A stretch of DNA of 64,000 nt from Takakia lepidozioides. Its lineage: Eukaryota; Streptophyta; Takakiopsida; Takakiales; Takakiaceae. This document shows positions 31,926 through 42,096 of the stretch, piece by piece. A program made the translations under genes and the position numbers. The stretch covers positions 3,844,001-3,908,000 of the forward strand of contig CM060732.1 in assembly GCA_030704615.1 (NCBI GenBank), given 5' to 3'. The notes under the pieces were generated by a model. It was not told the origin of the DNA, searched no databases, and was given only the letters and a program-made list of their open reading frames with translations. The stretch's first letter is position 1. Every line of letters begins with the position of its first letter.

Positions 31926-34329
31926 ACATGATGATAGCCCTTCCATTTGACGAGATACTCCGTTTCTTGGTTCCTGAACCTCCTCGACTTAAGTATTGCC
32001 TCCACCTCGTACTCAGGTTCATTCATGATCCAACAACATAGGTGGTGGACGCAACACTTGATGCCGATTCGGACGCGCTTCATCTTTGAAGTAAGGCTTC
32101 AAAAGAGAGACAAGGAATACTGGGTGCACCTTGCTGTTTGCCGGCAGCTCCAATTCATACACATCCTCATTCATAACCTTCCAAATGCGAAAGGGTCCCG
32201 CATACGGAGGTACGAACTTCGGACTCACTTCCGGAGGTAGTCGGAAATTCTTGATGTTCAACCAGACCTCTGTGCCTGCCTCAAACTTCACTTCCCTCCG
32301 CTTCCGATTCGCCTGCCTTTCATACCGTTTCCTAGCTTTGGCAATATTGTACTTTGCGAGCTTCAACAAACGCTCGCGTTCTTCCAGTACCGCCGCTACT
32401 GCCGGTTCCTCAACGTCCTGGGCGGCCCAACTTGTCGGCACCAGAGGTGCTTTTCCATAGACCAATACGAAAGGGGAAACTCCCGTTGCGGAGTGTTCTA
32501 TGTTATTATAACAGAACTCTGCCGCGTCTAAGTGTTCTACCCAGTCTGTTTGGTTTGCCGACACGTAATTCCGCAAGATCTGCTTCACTACGGAATTCAC
32601 CCTTTCTGTTTGGCCGTCGGTCGTAGGTCGGAAGGCGGTGCTCATCTTCAGCCTCGTCCCCATCTTCTTCCAAAGTGCCCTCCAAAATTTACTCGTAAAC
32701 TTTGGATCGCGGTCCGAGACAATATCCTTCGGGACTCCATGATGTTTTAAGACGAGGACGAAGTAAAGTCGCCTTGTCTCCTGCGCCGTTGCCGTCTCCT
32801 TGGTGGGGATGAAATGGCCCATTTTACTGAACCTATCCACCACCACCATGATTGCATCGAATCCTTTTGACAACGGCATAGCAGTCATGAAATCCATCGA
32901 GACGCTTTCCCAAGTCCTCTCTGGAATTGGCAAGGGTTGTAATAGCCCCGCTTGCTTTTTGTACTCACTCCGGTTTTGTTGGCATGTGGTGCATGTCTTG
33001 ACATACTCCTCTGCCTCCTCCCTCAGTTTGGGCCAGAAATACTCTTTCTTCAAGAGTGACGCAGTGCGCTTGGCTCCGCCGTGGCCCGCAAGCGGGCTAT
33101 CATGGCATTCTCTCAAGAGGCTATCTCTGATCCCTCCCTTTGGCACGTAGAGACGTTTTTGCTTATACCGGAGCAGTCCATTTTGCAAGTGGAACTGCGA
33201 TTTAACCCCCATCCTCAAGTCCTGCATCACGGACTTTGCCAGCTCATCCTTCCGGCAAGCCTTCCGGATCTTCCTTTGGAGTGCCGTCTCGCCCCTATAC
33301 ACCAACAGGAGCTGCTGCTTTCTACTTAAAGCATTGGCCACCACATTGTCCCGTCCCGGTTTGTACTGGATATCCACGTCAAACACCGCCAAAGTATCTT
33401 GCCACCTAAGTTGTTTTGGGGACAACTTGGGCTGCAAAATACTTCACTGTGACATTGTCCGTGAACACCTTCACTGGGTTGGAACCAACATAGTGGCGCC
33501 AAAGCTCAAGGCAATGCACCACCACCTTCATCTCTTTCTCATGCGTCGGCCACCGTCGCTCCACTTCATTCAGTTTCTTACTTTCGTAAGCCACTGGACG
33601 TCCATCTTGCATGAGTACACCCCCAATCGCAAAGTCCGACGCATCTGTATGTATCTCGAACGGACGATCGAACTCCGGGATTTTCAAGACTGGAGCTTCC
33701 GCCATCTGCTGCTTCAATAAAGCAAAAGCTTGGCCACAAAAGGTGTTCCATGCCCAGACTTTAGATTTACACAGAAGGTCTGACAGCGGCCCCGCAATCT
33801 TGGCGAAATTTCTCACATACTTCCGGTAATAGGAGGCGAGTCCTAGGAAGGATCGCACTCCCGGGACTGAAGTCGGAGGCTCCCAGTCCAAGATCGCCCT
33901 CACCTTTCTGTCATCCATTTTGATCCCATCCTGTATAATCACATGCCCCAGGAACTCCACTTTTGTGACCCCGAATTCGCACTTTGAAGCTTTGGCATAC
34001 AACATCCCTTCTCGCAATTTTTGGAACACCCTTTTCAGGTGCTCCAGGTGCTCCTCCTTTGTTTTCGAGTACACCAAGATGTCGTTGATGTACACGATCA
34101 CAAAGTCATCCAACCACTCCTGGAAAAGGTTGTTCATTAGCGTGCTAAATGTTGCCGGTGCATTGGTGAGCCCAAAAGGCATCACCAAGAACTCATATGA
34201 ACCATACCTTGTCCTGCACGCGGTCTTCTCCTCATCTCCTTCCGCCACCCGAATTTGGTGATAGCCGGAGCGCAAGTCGATCTGGCTGAAATACTTTGCT
34301 CCTGCCAACCGATCGAAGAGGTCGTCGAT
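31926..34329 (-). pseudogene. Chromovirus copy E1b: RT, RNase H, integrase
   Basis: Minus-strand pol. RT (34308-33600) includes [14 protein letters not shown] and the box [10 protein letters not shown] (Asp-Asp changed to Asn-Asp, a probable loss of activity). RNase H follows with [14 protein letters not shown]. After a shift near 33435, the frame 33437-32019 contains KPGRDNVVANALSRKQ and the integrase: the zinc domain (CTTCQQNRSEYKK), Asp in SMDFMTAMP, Asp in DIVSDRDPKF and Glu in TDGQTERVN. Its chromodomain stub (32018-31926) is frameshifted. The 5' end is an internal deletion that joins RT directly to an LTR at 34329/34330, removing gag and protease. The 3' end joins transposase copy C. 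Confidence 0.9.
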
Positions 34330-34927
34330 CTTCGCTTCCCACTAAACCCTCCACCTATTTGGGACTAGGAGAATTCCCTTTGGTAGATGGCAGTCTGGAA
34401 CAGCTCCCCACTCTTTGGTCGCTTTCCGGCTCACTCGCTTACTCACTAGTTTTTGGTCACCAACGGGGTTGCACCGCTCTCGGGGTCACTACTCCCCTTA
34501 TATATACTTCTGTAGCTGTCCGCGGGGGTTTCACAACCAGCCATGCCATTTTATGGCGAACCACCACGAAAACCCTTGACTCCCGGTGATGAGTCGCGGT
34601 GAGTCTTGGCCCACTCACAATGGCCCCTATGGACCGTGATGAGTCCCAAGACTCCCCACGACTCCCACCACGAGGTCTCCGCCCCCATGGTGAGTCCTAT
34701 GCCACCCCCACTAAGTCCCGCTAAGCTACCACCACCCCTTGTGGAGCCACCCCCACCGCAACCCGGTGTGCGGGGCTCCACCTAGTGATCGCCTCCGCTT
34801 CCCTGAGTGCCTTGGGCACTCAAGGGTGCTTCAGCCCCCCATACCTATCACTGCCGCTGCCCCCACCACAGGGGCAGCCCCTCATGTGTCTCGACCCCCC
34901 TGCCCTCAAGGCAAAGGGCCGCGACAT
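34330..34927 (-). repeat. Partial chromovirus LTR (E1b)
   Basis: About 600 bp of the 728 bp LTR, lacking the U5-side end; homology to 16962-17689 begins at position 17096 of that copy. It ends CCGCGACA at 34927 and then abuts inverted chromovirus 3' sequence. Confidence 0.88.
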
Positions 34928-35674
34928 GCATGGTGTGGTTGGCTAGTGTGTAGAATGCATGCTAGCTTACAAAAGTGGGAGAGGTAAATTGGGTTAATCG
35001 TGTGTTTGCGCAGTGCCGAAATCGGTTGACTCCCATCCAAGGGGCAAGGAAACATGCGCCTTCTTTGGGAGTTCACGTGCTAGTGCGCACCTGGCGCGTG
35101 CGCGTACTATAACTGCGCTACCGAGGTGGTTGCCTTGTAGTGTGGGCTAACACGGAAGCTACGTGCTTCCGTTCACGTACTATAATCGTGTAGCCTCGGA
35201 ACGAAGTCGTAGTGCGGCTTCGACGTGTTCCCGTACCTCAGGCCAGCATTCCAAGGCGGACCCAATTGTGGTGATTGGGGCGCACGGTTGGTTCAAGGTT
35301 ATCTTCCTAGTCAAAGAGGGTTCAAGGTGAACCCTTGCTCAAGATGATGCCCAAAGCGGCATCACGAGTGGTCGCAAGCAATGTTGTTGCAGTAAGGCGA
35401 TTCGATCCTCGGGGAGGATCGCTCCTTGGCCTTGAAGTAGGCCAAGAAGAGTGCATTGGGAGGAGCTGGAGAGGCTCCACCCTTGGCCGGGACTTGGAGG
35501 AAGTCGGCCGAACTAGCTAGTGGAGAGTAGAGTCAAGTGTGGGGTTTGGTTCTTTGCCATGGGACGCCATGGTGCGGAAACAAACTCCTTGATGTGGGAC
35601 GCCACAACCTGGATGTTCATTTCTACAAAATGGACAAGTCGATGAGGACATCGACTCCCTGTGGTAGGGGTGTG
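34928..35674 (+). mobile_element. Chromovirus copy E3, 3' non-coding region
   Basis: The reverse-complement counterpart of 39656-40400. No protein frame is credible. A polypurine-like GGTAGGGGTGTG immediately precedes the 3' LTR at 35675. All coding sequence of E3 is missing. Confidence 0.8.
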
Positions 35675-36401
35675 TGTCGCGGCCCTTTGCCTTGAGGGCA
35701 GGGGGTCGGGACACATGAGGGGCTGCCCCTGTGGTGGGGGCAGCGGCAGCGGTAGGTATGGGGGGCTGAAGCACCCTTGAGTGCCCAAGGCACTCAGGGA
35801 AGCGGAGGCGCTCACTAGGTGGAGCCCCGCACACCGGGTTGCGGTGGGGGTGGCTCCACAAGGGGTGGTGTTAGCTTAGTGGGACTTAGTGGGGGTGGCA
35901 TAGGACTCACCATGGGGTGGAGACCTCGTGGTGGGAGTCGTGGGGAGTCTTGGGACTCATCACGGCCCAATGGGGCCGTGGTGAGTGGGCCAAGACTCAC
36001 CGCGACTCACCACCGGGAGTCGAGGGTCATCGTGGTGGTTCACCATAAAATGGCATGGCTGGTTGTGAAACCCCCACGGACAGCTACAGAAGTATATATA
36101 AGGGGAGTAGTAACCCCGAGAACGGTGCAAGCCCGTTGGTGACCAAAAACTAGTGAGCGAGCGAGCGAGCCGGAAAGCGACCAAAGAGTGGGGAGCTGTT
36201 CCGGACTGCCATCTACCAAAGGGAATTCCACTAGGCCCAAATAGGTGGAGGGTCTTTCGGGAGAGCGAAGGGGGACCGTTATGTCCCGGTGAGCAGCCGA
36301 AGCTCCGAGTTGGCCCGGCGGCCAGGTTGGGAGTCAGGCGCGCGCATCAAAGCGAGTATCTATGACTTGAAGGGGAGCTTACCGAAGTGAGGTGCGCGAC
36401 A
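35675..36401 (+). repeat. Chromovirus 3' LTR (E3)
   Basis: 727 bp with TGTCGCGG...GTGCGCGACA ends, in the opposite orientation to the other three LTR copies. It lies directly upstream of methyltransferase-like copy III. Confidence 0.92.
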
Positions 36402-37245
36402 CGGCATGCTCGACCCATCTGAGGTTCAATTGAAGCTGGATGCTGAGGCCCGACGAAACCGGGCTCCGCTGCCTCCGCTGGGTGCAAAAGAGGCAAAAGC
36501 GCTTGCGAACTCCAGGAAAGCGGCAGAGCTTGCTCAGGCAGGAATTTAGGAGAAATTGAATGAGAAGAGTAAAGGCCAAAGGAAAAAGACAAGGAAACAG
36601 GTGAGTGAAGTAACACCCAAAAAATAGAAAACCATCGGGGCATCGGAGCAGGCGCAGGAGGGGACCCAAGAGAGTGACTCGAACGACGACTTTGTTCAAG
36701 GTCCTGCGACTGTTGTTGCTGCTACCCAGTCACCGGTCGTCCGGGTTCCCAAGTCAGTTCGGAGTGGGACTGGCTCTCCCAAGAAGTTGGCATTTGAGGG
36801 CGAGCCTACACGGCGGTATTCGGCGGTGACGTTTACGCACATGCCAAAGCTAGAACCTCCAACCATCATCCAATGCGTCAATGAGAGCTTCCTTGACGCT
36901 CTCGCTGCCAGGGCAAAGAAGCTGGCACACAGCAAGTCTCTGGCGGAGCAGAAGGGGAAAGCCAAGAAGAGGGCTGCCGGTACAGAGCCTAAAGACACCC
37001 CTGGTTTTGAAGCCATGATGGAATTCTTCACGGCTGTGAGCACGGATTGCAAGAGCACTCGGGGGGGGGGGTTGAGGTGGAGAGAGCTTGCGACATGATT
37101 CTCCTCGACATTCCAGATGGGGAGCTGCTGGAGGGCCTGGATGGTGTGCCCACCTGGAACAGGTTTACTGAGGACTACTGGAAAGCCGGGTTTGGGCTGG
37201 CGGGGATGCTTCAGGATGACGGTGGATGTGTGGTTGTCCTTGCCA
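36402..37245 (+). pseudogene. Methyltransferase-like gene, copy III (central part)
   Basis: Plus-strand frame beginning MLDPSEVQLKLDAEARRNRA, with TAG/TAA-type stops near 36547 and 36625, then open from about 36640. It has a Lys-rich charged segment, RYSAVTFTHMPKLEPPTI, and after a one-base slip in a G run (37063-37071) the segment DMILLDIPDG...WNRF...YWKAGFGLAGML...GGCVVVLA. That segment aligns with catalytic motif IV to V of beta-class DNA methyltransferases, but DIPDG replaces the usual (D/N/S)PPY, so catalysis is doubtful. Copy IV has the same DIPDG. The gene is cut at CCTTGCCA by the element end at 37246; copy I begins at the same octamer with the rest of the protein. The LTR at 35675-36401 removed its 5' part. 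Confidence 0.65.
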
Positions 37246-37306
37246 GGGGGCTGCTATTTCATGAGCGGCATGAGCATGAACGGGAAAAAAAAAAGCATGA
37301 GCAGAC
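37246..37306 (+). repeat. Mutator-like terminal motif
   Basis: GGGGGCTGCTATTTCATGAG begins the motif; CATGAGCATGAACGG, an A10 run and AGCATGAGCAG follow. Nearly identical to 19794-19852. It cuts methyltransferase-like copy III right after CCTTGCCA. Confidence 0.8.
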
Positions 37307-37318
37307 CATTGTGAGTCC

Positions 37319-37639
37319 ACAGATATTTCTCCATCACCCGGCAGATGTCCCCTCTGCACGGAAATGAAGTTCTATGCTCGTGAGGAGGGCATTACACTGT
37401 AGCGCTCGGGTTTTCCGCCATGGGAGATGTGCACACAAGACTCCCAGGATGGCGTGTGGGCAAGCTCCCTGGTAGAAGGGGGATGCAGCGATGGGAAGGA
37501 ATGCGGTGCCGATTTGTCCGAGCGACGAAGCCTGATCCAAATCCAGGGAGCCAACTATCTCAAAAATCCACAGTCAGAGTGTTAATGAACCTTGTCTCAG
37601 GAATGCGGCCCCTGGTCTTTGCGCAATAACTGCCAATGG
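37319..37639 (-). pseudogene. SWIM transposase N-terminal fragment and 5' flank
   Basis: Minus-strand sequence nearly identical to 24648-24960 of copy B: the first codons of the N-terminal region (FISVQRGH-type frame, FPCRGDI in B) and the upstream flank up to the palindrome array. The catalytic and SWIM regions have been deleted, leaving terminal motif, N-terminal stub and array. This looks like a non-autonomous deletion derivative. Confidence 0.75.
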
Positions 37640-38929
37640 TATGCAGTCAGAAAGTGGGGGGCCGTCCGGATGATGTCGGCTGAAGGGGAGAAGCCGGCAC
37701 CGTGCCGTCACATTACTACCCCCGGATGAAAATTCGGCACCGAATATCCAGCAGGGGCCGCACGAATGAAGTTGCCTTGGGCAGAGAGGCCGGAACCTGT
37801 CCGACACAAAACAACCCCCGGATGGAAATTCAGCGCCGAATTTCCATTCGGATCCCCCCAAAGGAAGTCGTGTCGGGGGGTCAGGCCGAAAACTGGCCGA
37901 CATAAAAACCTCCCCGGATGGAAAAACGGCGCTGAATTTCCATCCGAGGCCGTTCGGATGCAGTCGGGGAGGGGGGAGAGGCCGGCATCTGGCCCTCACA
38001 TTACAACCCCCGGACGGAAATTCGGCACCGAATATCCAACAGGGGAAGCCCGGATGAAGTCGCCTCGGGCGTAAAGGCCGGCGCGTGTTTGACAGAGAGC
38101 ATCCTCTGGATGGAGATTCGGCGCCGAATTTCCATCCGGGCCCCACCAAACGAAGTCATGTCGGGGGGGCAGGCCGAAAACTGGCCGACATAAAAACCTC
38201 CCCAAATGGGAAAACGACGCCGAATTTCCATCCGGGGCCGTTCGGATGCAGTCGGGGAGGGGGGAGAGGCCGGCACCTGGCCGTCACATTTCAACCCCCG
38301 GACGGAAATTCGGCACCGAATATCCAACAGGTGACGCCCGGACGAAGTTGCCTCGGGCGTAGAGGCCGGCACTTGTCCGACAGATACCATCCCCCGGATA
38401 GAAATTCGCCGCCGAATTTCCATCCAGGCCCCCTTAAAGGAAGTCCGGTCGGGTGGTGAGGCCCAAAACTGGACGATATAAAAACCGAACAGGATGGAAA
38501 AACGGCGCCGAATTTCCGTCCGAGGCCGTTCGGATTTCCCTCTAGCAGTCAAGAATTCCATGAAAAACGTGTCTAAAAGTGGACTTCAGCCACAAAACTA
38601 AAAGTTTACTTTGTTTTTCTCCGAAAAACCAAGCGGCCACGCTCAGAATTACCTCCAGGAAGGTAATTCGGCGCTTCAACTTACTTGGCGAATGGAAATT
38701 CTGCGCCGAATTTCCATCCGCCAGCGATCCGAGTAACCTACTGGATGGAAATTCGGCGCTGGATTTCCATCCATCCGGGCTTCGAATAACCTGCAGGATG
38801 GAAATTCGGCGCCGAATTTCCATCTTGATCCGCTCCGAATTACCTGCATGACGCAAATTTTGCGCGCCGCCCTACCTGCCGGATGGAAATTCGGCGCCGG
38901 ATTTCCATCCATCCGCTCCGAATTACCTG
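37640..38929. repeat. GGCGCC palindrome array
   Basis: First part (to about 38520) is the 290 bp-period array seen at 25020-25740. The second part (38640-38929) has ATTCGGCGCCGAATTTCCAT and ATTCGGCGCCGGATTTCC units with TTACCTGC spacers like 26200-26600. A chromovirus LTR interrupts it at 38930, within GAATTACCTG. Confidence 0.9.
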
Positions 38930-39655
38930 TGTCGCGCACCTCACTTCGGTAAGCTCCCCTTCAAGTCATAGTTACTCGCTTTGATGCGCGCGCCTGACTC
39001 CCAACCTGGCCCCGGGCCAACTTGGAGCTTCGGCTGCTCACCGGGATATAACGGTTCCCCTTCGCTCCCCACTAAACCCTCCACCTATTTGGGCCTGGTG
39101 GAATTCCCTTTGGTAGATGGCAGTCCGGAACACAGCCCCACTCTTTGGTCGCTTTCCGGCTCGCTCGCTTACTCACTAGTTTTTGGTCACCAACGGGCTT
39201 GCACCGTTCTCAGGGTCACTACTCCCCTTATATATACTTCTGTAGCTGTCCGCGGGGGTTTCACAACCAGCCATGTCATTTTATGGCGAACCACCACGAA
39301 AACCCTCGACTCCCGGTGATGAGTCGTGGTGAGTCTTGGCCCACTCACCACGGCCCCTATGGACCATGATGAGTCCCAAGACTCCCCACGACTCCTACCA
39401 CGAGGTCTCCGCCCCCATGGTGAGTCCTATGCCACCCCCACTAAGTCCCGCTAAGCTACCACCACCCCTTGTGGAGCCACCCCCACCGCAACCCGGTGTG
39501 CGGGGCTCCACCTAGTGAGCGCCTTTGCCTCCTTGAGTGCCTTGGGCACTCAAGGGTGCTTCAGCCCCCCACACCTATCGCTGCCGCTGCCCCCACCACA
39601 GGGGTAGCCCCTCATGTGTCCCGACCCCCTGCCCTCAAGGCAAAGGGCCGCGACA
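38930..39655 (-). repeat. Chromovirus 3' LTR (E2)
   Basis: 726 bp with the same ends as the E1a LTR. On the minus strand it is preceded by the purine tract GGTAGGGGTATG. Confidence 0.92.
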
Positions 39656-40515
39656 CATACCCCTACCAACAGGGAGTCGATGTCCTCATCGACTTGTCCA
39701 TTTTGTAGAAACGAACATCCAAATTGTGGCGTCCCACATCAAGGAGTTTGTTTCCGCACCATGGCGTCCCATGGCAAAGAACCAAACCCCATACTTGACT
39801 CTACTCTCCACTAGCTAGTTCGGCCGACTTCCTCCAAGTCCCGACCAAGGGTGGAGCCTCTCTAGCTCCTCCCAGTGCACTCTTCTTGGCCTACTTCAAG
39901 GCCAAGGAACGATCCTCCCCGAGGATCGAATCGCCTTACTGCAACAACATTGCTTGCGATCGCTCATGATGCCGCTTTTGGCATCACCTTGAGCAAGGGT
40001 TCACCTGGAACCCTCTTTGACTAGGAAGATAACCTTGAACCAACCGTGCGCCCCAATCACTACAATTGGGTCCGCCTTGGAATGCTGGCCTGAGGTACGG
40101 GAACACGCCGAAGCCGCACTACGACTTCGTCCCGAGGCTACACGATTATAGTACGTGAAAGGAAGCACGTAGCTTCCGCGTTAGCCCGCACTACAAGGCA
40201 ACCCCCTCGGTAGCGCAGTTATAGTACGCGCACGCGCCAGGTGCGCACTAGCACATGAACTCCCAAAGAAGGCGCAAATTTCCTTGCCCCTTGGATGGGG
40301 GTCACCCGATTTCGGCACTACGCAAACACACGATTAACCCAATTTACCTCTCCCACTTTTATAAGCTAGCATGCATTCTACACACTAGCCAACCATACCA
40401 TGCATCACCATTCCAAACAAAATAGGACGCACAACATTTGGAATCCATTTCATTTATAGCACGTTTTGTACAATACAAGTTTTTGCAATCGGATTCCTAA
40501 GCTAGCTAAACCGGG
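39656..40515 (-). mobile_element. Chromovirus E2, 3' non-coding region
   Basis: About 860 bp between the chromodomain stop and the 3' LTR, with no credible frame. It contains GC-rich direct and inverted motifs (GCGCACCTGGCGCGTGCG near 40220) and ACTATAATCGTGTAG-type repeats. It is repeated in inverse orientation at 34928-35674. Confidence 0.8.
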
Positions 40516-40788
40516 CTAAGCATGCATTTCCTCCCCCACGCTCCAAGGTTGACGTCCCCATGAACGCTTCTTCCGCTTTTGAGGTCGCCATTCAAAAGCT
40601 GCAACCGCCTCGGATGCGTTTCCCATTTCTGAGGCACGCACCCAAGATGCCTCCACATGATGATAGCCCTTCCATTTGACGAAATACTTTGTTTCTCGAT
40701 TCTTGAACCTCCTCGACTTAAGTATTGTCTCCACCTCGTACTCAGGTTCATTTTCATGATCCAACAGCATAGGTGGCGGACGCAACAC
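40516..40788 (-). CDS. Chromovirus E2 chromodomain
   Basis: A 90-codon frame carrying EYEVETILKSR, then TKYFVKWKGYHHVEASWV, the conserved chromodomain fold that targets integration of chromoviruses to particular chromatin. It directly follows the integrase frame and is separated from it only by a TAA (40789-40791) that is CAA in copy E1b, so it is the natural C-terminus of the polyprotein. A basic tail (RPQKRKKRSWGRQ) ends at 40516. In E1b the same domain is destroyed by a two-base deletion. Confidence 0.88.
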   Translation of the reverse strand: MLRPPPMLLDHENEPEYEVETILKSRRFKNRETKYFVKWKGYHHVEASWVRASEMGNASEAVAAFEWRPQKRKKRSWGRQPWSVGEEMHA

Positions 40789-42075
40789 TTAATGCCGATT
40801 CGGACGCGCTTCATCTTTGAAATAAGGCTTCAAAAGGGAGACATGGAATACTGGGTGCACCTTGTTGTTTACCGGCAGCTCCAATTCATACACATCCTCA
40901 TTCATAACCTTCCGAATGCGAAAGGGTCCCGCATACGGAGGTATGAACTTCGGACTCACTTCCGGAGGTAGTCGGAAATTCTTGATGTTCAACCAGACCT
41001 CCGTGCCTGCCTCAAACTTTACTTCCCTCCGCTTCCGATTCGCCTGCCTTTCATACCGTTTCCTAGCTTTGGCAATGTTGTACTTTGCGAGCTTCAACAA
41101 ACGCTCGCGTTCTTCCAGTACCGCCACTACTGCCGGTTCCTCAACGTCCTGGGCGGCCCAACTTGTCGGCACCAGAGGTGCTTTTCCATAGACCAATACG
41201 AAAGGGGAAACTCCCGTTGCGGAGTGTTCTATGTTATTATAACAGAACTCTGCCGCGTCTAAGTGTTCCACCCAGTCTGTTTGGTCTGCCGACACGTAAT
41301 TCCGCAAGATCTGCTTCACTACGGAATTCACTCTTTCTGTTTGGCCGTCAGTCGTAGGTCGGAAGGCGGTGCTCATCTTCAGCCTCGTCCCCATCTTCTT
41401 CCAAAGTGCCCTCCAAAATTTACTCGTAAACTTTGGATCGCGGTCCGAGACAATATCCTTCGGGACTCCATGATGCTTTAAGACGTGGGCGAAGTAAAGT
41501 CGCCCTGTTTCCTGCGCCGTTGCCGTCTCCTTGGTGGGGATGAAATGGCCCATTTTACTGAACCTATCCACCACCACCATGATTGCATCGAATCCTTTTG
41601 ACAGCGGCATAGCAGTCATGAAATCCATCGAGACGCTTTCCCAAGTCCCCTCTGGAATCGGCAAGGGCTGTAACAGCCCCGCTTGCTTTTTGTACTCGCT
41701 CCGGTTTTGTTGGCATGTGGTGCATGTCTTGACATACTCCTCTGCCTCCTCCCTCAGTTTGGGCCAGAAATACTCTTTCTTCAAGAGTGCCGCGGTGCGC
41801 TTGGCTCCGTCGTGGCCCGCAAGCGGGCTATCATGGCATTCTCTCAAGAGACTATCTCTGATCCCTCCCTTCGGCACGTAGAGACGTTTTTGCTTATACC
41901 GGAGCAATCCATTTTGCAAGTGGAACTGTGATTTAACCCCCATCCTCAAGTCCTGCATCACGGACTTTGCCAGCTCATCCTTCCGGCAAGCCTTTCGAAT
42001 CTTCCTTTGGAGCGTCGTCTCGCCCTTGTACACCAACAAGAACTGCTGCTTTCTACTTAAAGCATCGGCCACCAC
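40789..42075 (-). CDS. Chromovirus E2 integrase
   Basis: A 428-codon open segment. It begins with the end of RNase H (VVADALSRKQ), then a linker and the HHCC zinc domain (ECHDSPLAGHDGAKRT, CTTCQQNRSEYKK). The catalytic core follows with Asp (SMDFMTAMP), Asp (DIVSDRDPKF) and Glu (TDGQTERVNSV), and then the GPF/Y module (PPYAGPFRIRKV). All catalytic residues are present. It is part of one polyprotein, interrupted at 42097-42099 (TAG for CAG) and 40789-40791 (TAA for CAA). Length and order are normal for plant chromoviruses. Confidence 0.92.
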   Translation of the reverse strand: MVADALSRKQQFLLVYKGETTLQRKIRKACRKDELAKSVMQDLRMGVKSQFHLQNGLLRYKQKRLYVPKGGIRDSLLRECHDSPLAGHDGAKRTAALLKKEYFWPKLREEAEEYVKTCTTCQQNRSEYKKQAGLLQPLPIPEGTWESVSMDFMTAMPLSKGFDAIMVVVDRFSKMGHFIPTKETATAQETGRLYFAHVLKHHGVPKDIVSDRDPKFTSKFWRALWKKMGTRLKMSTAFRPTTDGQTERVNSVVKQILRNYVSADQTDWVEHLDAAEFCYNNIEHSATGVSPFVLVYGKAPLVPTSWAAQDVEEPAVVAVLEERERLLKLAKYNIAKARKRYERQANRKRREVKFEAGTEVWLNIKNFRLPPEVSPKFIPPYAGPFRIRKVMNEDVYELELPVNNKVHPVFHVSLLKPYFKDEARPNRH

Positions 42076-42096
42076 GTTGTCTCGTCCCGGTTTGTA

